From Valencia hispanica (lineage: Eukaryota; Chordata; Actinopteri; Cyprinodontiformes; Valenciidae), in contig OY747705.1 of the NCBI GenBank assembly GCA_963556495.2, positions 10,768,501 through 10,832,500 on the forward strand: DNA of 64,000 nucleotides. Direction: 5' to 3'. Shown here piece by piece: positions 26,201-64,000 of the stretch. Below the pieces are notes generated by a model that had not been told where the DNA came from, did no database searches, and worked only from the letters and a program-made list of their open reading frames with translations. Positions within the stretch are counted from its first letter, which is position 1. Each line of letters opens with the position of its first letter. The position numbers and the translations under genes were made by a program.

Positions 26201-26540
26201 ATTTTGATTTGATTATCTTTGTACTCAAATGGCATTATGGTCATATACTTACGTTTCGACACTATCAAATTCGTTGTGTAGTGATTCAAATGAGAATAAT
26301 TAACTTAATTAATAATGAATGCAAATTATTGTGTTGAGTTATGTGAAGGTTTTTCATCATGTGTAATATCAGGAATATTTTTTGTCATGTGCTACATTTG
26401 GCTAAATGAATACTAATGTTTAAAAGTTCTGATCACTTTTAGTCAAAGAAGACTGTAAACCTTTACGACTACATCGGGCATCTTTGCTCTTTTATGACAT
26501 GTGTTCTAGCAAATAAAAGCTTCAGTGTCACTGATGAGAA
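1..26540 (+). CDS. crocc2: Rootletin-family coiled-coil protein, 3' part of gene (22 exons + 3' UTR)
   Basis: Exons at 1-50, 142-288, 366-596, 7968-8161, 10181-10308, 10713-10882, 11224-11403, 12672-12806, 12903-13043, 17317-17555, 17660-17819, 17913-18080, 19663-20047, 20126-20256, 20347-20467, 20556-20719, 21206-21646, 23163-23332, 23396-23585, 24174-24305, 25521-25700 and 25791-25874. Every intron is GT-AG and all phases match, giving 1,312 codons with no internal stop. The protein is almost entirely heptad coiled coil, rich in Glu, Gln, Lys, Leu and Arg, with one basic Ser-rich break followed by an acidic stretch (LLNSEDEELNTKSVQTTLQE) that I recognise from rootletins. Rootletins polymerise into the striated rootlet that anchors the cilium basal body. 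The choice of crocc2 over crocc rests on the adjacent sned1, which matches human 2q37.3 order; it is an inference. The 5' half of the gene, including the start codon, lies outside the window. Confidence 0.86.
142..288 (+). CDS. crocc2: crocc2 exon b
   Basis: Forty-nine codons, from MECHSAAQES to LNRVVLQ, coiled coil. The acceptor is taacag and the donor CAG|gtcagt; both ends are phase 0. The leading ATG is an internal Met codon, not a translation start. Confidence 0.85.
366..596 (+). CDS. crocc2: crocc2 exon c
   Basis: Seventy-seven codons (TEGEKTELSE to EALEKQSE), continuous heptads, phase 0 at both ends. The acceptor tract is ctgtttctctttcag and the donor GAG|gtcagg. The following 7.4-kb intron is packed with mobile elements. 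Confidence 0.87.
1250..2044 (-). mobile_element. Tc1-like element, internally deleted, ends intact
   Basis: Terminal inverted repeats of about 190 bp start CAGACCCTTTCCAAAAAATT at both ends and are flanked by TA (1248-1249 and 2045-2046). On the minus strand only the N-terminal DNA-binding part of a transposase remains (about 1693 to 1490), with a stop before SAVSKHINGKSSG. The catalytic domain is missing, so the copy is non-autonomous. Confidence 0.85.
2070..3749 (-). mobile_element. Retroposed GC-rich element with perfect 15-bp target duplication
   Basis: The same 15 bp (ACCCTCTTCCTTATT) occur at 2055-2069 and 3750-3764. The left side continues as a poly-T run, i.e. a poly(A) tail on the minus strand, so the element inserted by reverse transcription in minus orientation. 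Its minus-strand 5' end is very GC-rich (about 2740-3560) and its 3' part is pyrimidine-rich. I recognise no reverse transcriptase in it, so it may be an internally deleted LINE or a composite SINE; the family is not identified. Confidence 0.7.
3895..4545. repeat. Dispersed repeat rich in GACTTG / GACTCGAGTC (copy 1)
   Basis: Irregular reiterations of GACTTGGACT and GACTCGAGTC, the same style as 14265-14765. A fish dispersed repeat of unidentified class; the ends are approximate. Confidence 0.5.
4651..4695 (+). repeat. ATGT/ATGC tetranucleotide microsatellite, left half
   Basis: Imperfect TGTA/TGCA units run up to the left TA of the Tc1 element at 4696 and resume at 6270-6298 on its far side. 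The element therefore jumped into a pre-existing microsatellite. Confidence 0.75.
4696..6269 (-). mobile_element. Near-complete Tc1-like transposon, 1,574 bp
   Basis: Terminal inverted repeats of about 205 bp, nearly identical, start CAGGTCCT and CAGGTCCTT and are flanked by TA at 4694-4695 and 6270-6271. A transposase pseudogene occupies the minus strand between them. Long inverted repeats and TA target identify the Tc1/mariner superfamily. Confidence 0.93.
4973..5943 (-). pseudogene. Tc1-like transposase, disrupted
   Basis: Starts at ATG 5943 (MGKTADLTAAQKAIIDTLKQ) with the paired helix-turn-helix region, then the DDE domain to TKY at 4973. Three lesions are visible: an in-frame TAA at 5865-5863 (codon 27), a frameshift near 5537-5546 just before FSDESKF, and an Asn codon (5266-5264, FQHNLAPAH) at the usual second catalytic Asp. 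The first Asp (SDESKF) and the Glu (PDLNPIENLW) remain. It cannot encode an active enzyme. Confidence 0.9.
6789..6837. repeat. Perfect 21-bp inverted repeat with 7-nt loop
   Basis: Arms at 6789-6809 and 6817-6837 are exact reverse complements, with loop CCAGACC. It lies in crocc2 intron c-d outside any recognised transposon. Confidence 0.85.
7140..7350. repeat. Possible dispersed repeat fragment
   Basis: AGAATCAGAATGGGTTTTAT followed by TGCCAAATGTTGG resembles a motif repeated widely in fish genomes. Class and ends are unknown. The surrounding 6270-7960 otherwise shows nothing recognisable apart from the hairpin at 6789. Confidence 0.3.
7968..8161 (+). CDS. crocc2: crocc2 exon d
   Basis: The exon starts VKRQMQGLQEEL and ends in phase 2 with VALR split across the junction. 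The acceptor is catctttag. The donor GAG|gtctgt is weak and lies only about 35 bp before a long (GT)n(AT)n tract. Confidence 0.83.
8196..8272 (+). repeat. Compound (GT)n(AT)n microsatellite
   Basis: About nine GT units followed by about thirty AT units, starting 34 bp after the exon d donor and ending at the TA where the next Tc1 copy inserted. Confidence 0.92.
8273..9811 (-). mobile_element. Tc1-like transposon, decayed full-length copy
   Basis: The ends are imperfect inverted copies (AGTACTGAGCAAAGTTTTTA and the complement of TTTTGCACAGTACTG), next to TA on both sides. Subterminal AAATATTGATTTGA occurs inverted at both ends. The minus strand carries transposase remnants. It is a different family from the copy at 4696. 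Confidence 0.88.
8399..9407 (-). pseudogene. Tc1-like transposase, broken in several frames
   Basis: A probable start at ATG 9407 (MARLSTGTRHKVVVV) runs about 46 codons to a stop near 9268. Further fragments in other frames follow, ending with LQQDNYSKHTAK and APQSPDLNIMECVWDYMK, which hold the second Asp and the Glu of the catalytic triad. Several frameshifts make it inactive. Confidence 0.85.
10181..10308 (+). CDS. crocc2: crocc2 exon e
   Basis: Enters with one base completing AGA, then AEKKSLETAIFESQEL to NEALT; ends in phase 1. The acceptor is tttgttccag and the donor ACGC|gtgagt. A second AG about 30 bp upstream (10150) is not in phase with the preceding exon. Confidence 0.85.
10545..10596. 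repeat. Two adjacent short hairpins
   Basis: A 13-bp perfect stem (10545-10557 with 10563-10575) is followed at once by an 8-bp stem (10576-10583 with 10589-10596), each with a 5-nt loop. They lie in the intron between exons e and f. Confidence 0.75.
10713..10882 (+). CDS. crocc2: crocc2 exon f
   Basis: Enters with two bases (CGT) and reads DAAQMRADAEQQLQQAA to EAEHKQM, ending in phase 0. The acceptor is ctttgtgcag and the donor ATG|gtaaat. Confidence 0.87.
11224..11403 (+). CDS. crocc2: crocc2 exon g
   Basis: Exactly 60 codons (EQQFAELIVSKQQ to QAESEKQQ), phase 0 at both ends. The acceptor is gtctgacag and the donor CAG|gtgtgc. Glutamine-rich coiled coil. Confidence 0.87.
11404..12671 (+). 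other. crocc2 intron g-h, no recognised element
   Basis: AT-rich unique-looking sequence of 1.27 kb. I see no coding exon, RNA gene or transposon ends here. Confidence 0.5.
12672..12806 (+). CDS. crocc2: crocc2 exon h
   Basis: Forty-five codons (ALFKQEAEKAALAEKIV to LSKQEQDK), phase 0. The acceptor is ttgtgttcag and the donor AAG|gtaaaa. Confidence 0.88.
12903..13043 (+). CDS. crocc2: crocc2 exon i
   Basis: Forty-seven codons (NAVIIRCELKDLQH to QKEQAKQE), phase 0. The acceptor is tgtgttgcag. The donor GAG|gtcgaa is poor, but phase agreement with the next exon and loss of heptads afterwards support it. Confidence 0.8.
13044..14260 (+). other. crocc2 intron i-j, 5' part
   Basis: No exon is visible. 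The segment around 13600-13830 is GC-richer than its surroundings and may be an old dispersed repeat, but I recognise no ends. Short open frames here have no coding character. Confidence 0.4.
14265..14765. repeat. Dispersed repeat rich in GACTTG / GACTCGAGTC (copy 2)
   Basis: Same composition as 3895-4545, here ending GACTTAGTCCCACCTCT. Two copies in introns of the same gene. Confidence 0.5.
15370..16606. mobile_element. Inverted-repeat element inserted inside the Tc1 copy
   Basis: TATACTTCTCTGTCAGC at 15370-15386 is mirrored by GCTGACAGAGAGGTATAA at 16590-16606. These ends enclose the LINE at 15440 and non-coding flanks. The superfamily is unidentified; the ends are short, so this is tentative. 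Confidence 0.5.
15440..16147 (-). mobile_element. 5'-truncated L2/CR1-type LINE with RT C-terminal remnant
   Basis: The minus-strand frame 16143-15661 encodes the C-terminal part of a non-LTR reverse transcriptase: VTSRLDYCNSSLPG, LQLVQNAAARFL, LHWLPVHFRIRFKL, FSVCAPKLCSVLPLEIRQS. The 3' end reads on the plus strand as TTTATTTATAATGCGCTTTA, the usual tail of such elements. Upstream RT motifs are lost. Confidence 0.85.
17317..17555 (+). CDS. crocc2: crocc2 exon j
   Basis: Seventy-nine codons plus two bases: LEGVRRQLQETEDSLLKQ to RAESDNN. The acceptor ccatgaag|tta is weak but is the only one that keeps phase 0 with exon i; the donor is ACAG|gtgcag. Confidence 0.8.
17660..17819 (+). CDS. crocc2: crocc2 exon k
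   Basis: Enters with one base (AGC), reads LRRALEEKEHKESILEE to LQELCRQ, and ends in phase 0. The acceptor is tgactatag and the donor CAG|gtgagg. Confidence 0.86.
17913..18080 (+). CDS. crocc2: crocc2 exon l
   Basis: Fifty-six codons (IKVLESKNKRQKQELL to AAKEAALHE), phase 0. The acceptor is gcattgccag and the donor GAG|gtaagt. Confidence 0.88.
18570..18852 (-). mobile_element. tRNA-derived SINE-like repeat
   Basis: On the minus strand it starts GGCTGCACTGTGGTGCAGTT and carries a degenerate B box (GGTTTAAATCAC), followed by the conserved body ending CCCTGGCGACATGTCC. It resembles a widespread fish repeat; class call from memory. The pyrimidine-rich stretch 18150-18560 beside it may be another repeat. 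Confidence 0.65.
18881..19662 (+). other. crocc2 intron l-m remainder
   Basis: AT-rich and unique-looking; no exon, RNA gene or transposon end recognised. Confidence 0.4.
19663..20047 (+). CDS. crocc2: crocc2 exon m (coiled coil, then basic Ser-rich break)
   Basis: The first ~100 codons are strong coiled coil (VAGLQCRMRELETAEQQ onward). The last ~25 lose heptads and become basic and Ser-rich (GSKQRSPCSSRRHFHVT). The exon ends in phase 1 at ACAG|gtaaag. An internal possible donor (CCAA|gtgagg, 19974) would break phase with the next exon. In rootletins such a break separates coiled-coil blocks. Confidence 0.84.
20126..20256 (+). CDS. crocc2: crocc2 exon n (rootletin signature)
   Basis: Enters with two bases (GAG) and reads GEHGPEESGLP, then the acidic LLNSEDEELNTKSVQTTLQE and FMKELRDAQREK. 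This short stretch is the best single family marker in the gene. The acceptor is ctcttatcag and the donor AAG|gtataa. Confidence 0.9.
20347..20467 (+). CDS. crocc2: crocc2 exon o
   Basis: Reads EQAQAQITSLRQHVTEL to RLSEE and ends in phase 1. The acceptor is taatatttag and the donor GAGG|gtaaga. Confidence 0.88.
20556..20719 (+). CDS. crocc2: crocc2 exon p
   Basis: Enters with two bases (GGA) and reads KQEMAQRLHKMQTSLTL to TKYRSLQ, phase 0 at the end. The acceptor is gctgttgtag and the donor CAG|gtatgt. Confidence 0.88.
21206..21646 (+). CDS. crocc2: crocc2 exon q (largest exon, 147 codons)
   Basis: Uninterrupted heptads from DKLEVLQGFETG to EEDRRLLQ, phase 0 at both ends. The acceptor is gtcttctatag and the donor CAG|gtacag. 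The reading frame continues open into the intron for about 105 bases, but the coiled-coil pattern stops at the donor. Confidence 0.9.
22220..22873 (-). mobile_element. Tc1-like element, internally deleted
   Basis: The ends are inverted copies (ATTTGCCAAAAGTGTTTACA and the complement of ATACTTTTGGCAATAT). Inside, the minus strand has remnants matching transposase text around GTCATCCCCAAACTGTTCCC and CACGCTGGAATTCACTTGAG. About half of the expected length is missing. Confidence 0.75.
23163..23332 (+). CDS. crocc2: crocc2 exon r
   Basis: ERLDKTWDALSESKRQ to KEVNHTVE, ending in phase 2. The acceptor is gtatgcatag and the donor AAAT|gtgagt. Confidence 0.87.
23396..23585 (+). CDS. crocc2: crocc2 exon s
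   Basis: The frame requires the second AG of ctatcagag: starting two bases earlier would give a TGA almost at once. Reads LKQQQEAHLQTSIQIE to ALRKTLEK, phase 0 at the end. The donor is AAG|gtcagc. The preceding intron is only 63 bp. Confidence 0.83.
24174..24305 (+). CDS. crocc2: crocc2 exon t
   Basis: Forty-four codons (VEMKRLRNEEEVVSIG to EQRVAQALK), phase 0. The acceptor is tctgttgtcag and the donor AAG|gtgaga. Confidence 0.88.
24420..25243 (-). mobile_element. Tc1-like element, decayed
   Basis: Starts AGTGCCTTGTAAAAAATATT and ends TACTTTTTCAATGCACTA, imperfect inverted repeats. The minus strand between them retains a fragment reading MKHGGDSIMLWGCFF at 24790, a Tc1 transposase motif. 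Copies of the same family lie at 43957 and 58570. Confidence 0.8.
25521..25700 (+). CDS. crocc2: crocc2 exon u
   Basis: Sixty codons (VQIPELEHAHAQHLLE to QRVKCLEEQ), phase 0. The acceptor is tgctgaaag; a second AG twelve bases on is out of phase. The donor is CAG|gtatca. Confidence 0.82.
25791..25874 (+). CDS. crocc2: crocc2 last coding exon with stop
   Basis: Twenty-seven codons (VLTLKEQLVQEARRRQ then EYFIQMLQPGV) and TAG at 25872-25874. The acceptor is gtcctcccag. The coiled coil ends here with a short non-helical tail. Confidence 0.87.
   Translation: MLTLKEQLVQEARRRQEYFIQMLQPGV
25875..26540 (+). other. crocc2: crocc2 3' UTR
   Basis: AT-rich and stop-dense sequence from the TAG to just past the AATAAA. 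A GT-rich stretch at about 26566-26580 fits the downstream element of a polyadenylation site. The exact cleavage point is inferred. Confidence 0.65.
26512..26517 (+). terminator. Polyadenylation signal AATAAA for crocc2
   Basis: A canonical AATAAA lies 638 bp after the stop codon, followed about 50 bp later by a GT-rich run. It is the best-placed signal before sned1 begins. Confidence 0.65.
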
Positions 26541-61950
<35,410 letters not shown>

Positions 61951-61990
61951 GTAAGATTTTTTGCACTCTGCTGCAGAAAGACAGCAAGCA

Positions 61991-62820
61991 CAATACTGGG
62001 TAGAATTAGTGTAGTTGAGAAGGAATCTGACATTAAGAATGCAATATTCTGTATATACGGCAGGATCCACATGGATATGTCAGTGAATACATTGGAGGTG
62101 AAAGGTAAATGGGAATTGGAGACTAATCCCAGGATTGCTGATGAGGAGTGGGAGAGTTCCTGGGTGCCTTGGCAGAAATGTTTAAGTAACCCAACTTGGA
62201 GAGAATTTATTTGGAAGATGAGAATGAGACACTTCAAAACTCCTTTGGTAATGGCTACGGATGACAATAACTGTTTCTCCTTGTGTTGGAGGGGTTGTGG
62301 TTTGATGGGAGACCTCGCTCGCATCTTCCGGGATTGCCCTAAACTGCGACAATTTTGGGAGAATGTGAAGCAACAAATAAGCGGGATCCTACATTTAAAT
62401 AGATGAGTAGAACCACAACGACAAATTTTGGACAATGTTTCGATAATGGATTTAGGAATAAATAAGGTGTATATACTCAGCGTGCCTTTCTTGGTCGCAC
62501 ATAAAATGATCACAGTGATTTAAGCCCCCATCCACCCACACTGGACCAGTGGAATCAAAGGCTCAAAGAGGTCAATTGAATGGAACGCATTATGGGGAAA
62601 CCTTCGGCTTCAGATGGACGTGTATATTTAAAAAATGGACTCCTGTCATAAATGATTTTGAAAAGTGAGAATATGGTTTACATGCAGCTAGACTTGATGA
62701 TGGCCAACCCGGTTTTGTAAAGAATATGCCTGTACCTCATACTAGTATGAGGCTTTGTACTTGTCAGGCTGTGAGAGACTCTGTCAAGGAACCTGTTCAA
62801 ATAAAAGTTCAAAAAAGAAA
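61991..62820 (+). mobile_element. 5'-truncated L1/Tx1-type LINE with target duplication
   Basis: The plus-strand frame to 62406 encodes a LINE ORF2 C-terminus (SWVPWQKCLSNPTWREFIWK; CFSLCWRGCG, ARIFRDCPKLRQFW), with the Cys/His knuckle. The 3' end is AATAAAAGTTCAAAAAAGAA. Target duplications GAAAGACAGCAAGCA (61976-61990) and GAAAGACGGCAAGCA (62821-62835) differ at one base. It inserted 25 bp after the exon 21 donor. Confidence 0.87.
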
Positions 62821-62835
62821 GAAAGACGGCAAGCA

Positions 62836-63983
62836 GCCACAAATTCCAGCTGCACTGCTGCATCTCCATTTTTTGTCCACTGGGTGGAGCTGTTGAGGCG
62901 ACATAAAGCGGTGCACTTTTTAACAGACAGAGGGCAGTACTGCATCACATATGGGAAGTTCCAAACAGGTGTGTGGAAAAACTGTTAACACGATATGTGT
63001 CTCTCCTTGTGTTTTAAAGTTCATTGCAGGCTGGTCATATGTATACAGTGGATGTTTTGGCTCAAAGTGGGATCAGACCAGATGAATTTCCTTCTACCAG
63101 TCACTCAGCAGGACCTCTAGAGTTCTGGACAAGTGGGTAGACTGTTTTGCAAACACTGCTAATAAGGTTTTAACATTTTTCCATTCACAGAGATTACAAA
63201 CCCAAAGCTGTTCTACGCAACAAAAAACAAAAACTAAACAAAAAATATATATGTATGTGCTTTCACTACTTATCTTAAACATCATTCTACCCAGGAACGG
63301 ACCAGGGATACAATCTGTGTTCTTAAAGGGGAGATATTATGCAAATTTCACTTTTTACATCCTTTTTTTGTTGCCAATTGGGTCTCTGCTGCCTCTGTCA
63401 ACACTCCAAACAGGAATAAAAAATCATCCATTTTATTTTATGATTTTATTTTTTTCTGCCAGAAATATTGTGCTTCTACAAGCTGTTTGGAAAAGTGCCT
63501 TATTGTTTCTTCACAATAAGTGGAATAGGCATATAACCACTGTCCCCAAGATGGGTGGGCGTGGTCTGAAACTGCTAATTTGCATAAAAGTGACAGTTCA
63601 TTCTAAGTATGGAGGACTACGGGGGTCACTGGAAGTGCTTAATTGTGAATTAAAAATATAGATTGCTAGATATAATTTCAAATTCAACAATTAATCCATA
63701 CCAAAAAAGACAAATTTGAAAAGCATTTTTTAATTACACATTTTAAATTGAAATACTAAAGAGGAATAGCAAATTGTATTTATTTGATTATTAAATACTG
63801 TGATTTGGAAAAAAAATTCAAATCCTATTTCAAAATGGAGAATTAAATAACAAAATTAATAAATGAGATTGTAAATATCTTTCCTTTTCATACATTTAAA
63901 AAAATTATTCCCTTTTCTACATCCGTTTTCTCTTTCCAGCTCTCATTTTCAAATTCTTTTTGCAATTGCATTTCCTAAATGGT
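62836..63983 (+). other. sned1 intron 21 remainder
   Basis: AT-rich. Positions 63312-63620 (AAAGGGGAGATATTATGCAA ... TTTGCATAAAAGTGACAG) resemble a short non-autonomous fish repeat. No exon found. Confidence 0.4.
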
Positions 63984-64000
63984 TTACCCTCTCCTTTTAG
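63984..64000 (+). promoter_or_regulatory. sned1: Probable splice acceptor of the next sned1 exon at window edge
   Basis: The window ends taccctctccttttag, a strong polypyrimidine tract and AG. The preceding 2 kb contain no exon completing the second FN3 domain, so exon 22 probably starts at base 64001. Confidence 0.6.

Overview
The window is vertebrate nuclear DNA, almost certainly from a teleost fish. It carries intron-rich genes with GT/AG splice sites and dense, decayed Tc1-like transposons, L2-type LINEs, tRNA-derived SINEs and Ty3/gypsy fragments of the kind that fill ray-finned fish introns. There are no operons, CRISPR arrays, prokaryotic genes or rRNA genes. The species cannot be named from the sequence alone.

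Two host genes lie head to tail on the + strand. Positions 1-26540 hold the 3' part of a rootletin-family coiled-coil gene, called crocc2 because it sits directly upstream of sned1, as CROCC2 does in human. I place 22 exons; their splice phases join into one open frame of 1,312 codons ending in TAG at 25872-25874, followed by a 3' UTR and an AATAAA at 26512. About 0.7 kb further on, sned1 (sushi, nidogen and EGF-like domains 1) starts at ATG 27275. Twenty-one exons run to 61950 and the frame stays open for 1,001 codons: signal peptide, NIDO domain, EGF modules, sushi module, more EGF modules and two fibronectin type III segments. The window's last bases (63984-64000) look like the acceptor of the next sned1 exon, so the gene continues beyond the window. 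The two proteins have unrelated jobs: a ciliary rootlet filament and a secreted extracellular-matrix glycoprotein.

The rest is mostly intronic transposon debris. crocc2 introns hold two Tc1-like elements with intact ends and TA target duplications (1250-2044 and 4696-6269), a retroposed GC-rich element with a perfect 15-bp target duplication (2070-3749), a third Tc1 copy (8273-9811), a Tc1 copy interrupted by a second inverted-repeat element that is itself interrupted by a LINE (14868-17157), a SINE and two short decayed Tc1 copies. The 14-kb intron 1 of sned1 holds a 1.5-kb element with long terminal inverted repeats (30643-32153) and a composite of two different gypsy-type retroelements (33505-37332). 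Later sned1 introns carry more Tc1 remnants, a SINE, a LINE nested in Tc1 (58570-61336), and a LINE with its own target duplication (61991-62820).

I found no credible new biological system. The points most worth a second look are the loss of both integrin-binding motifs known in mammalian SNED1 (RGD replaced by KGD, LDV absent), a transposon end only 33 nt from a sned1 splice acceptor, a tandem NAGNAG acceptor in sned1, a perfect 21-bp hairpin in a crocc2 intron, a candidate enhancer with paired TCF/LEF-like sites, and several nested or composite transposons.
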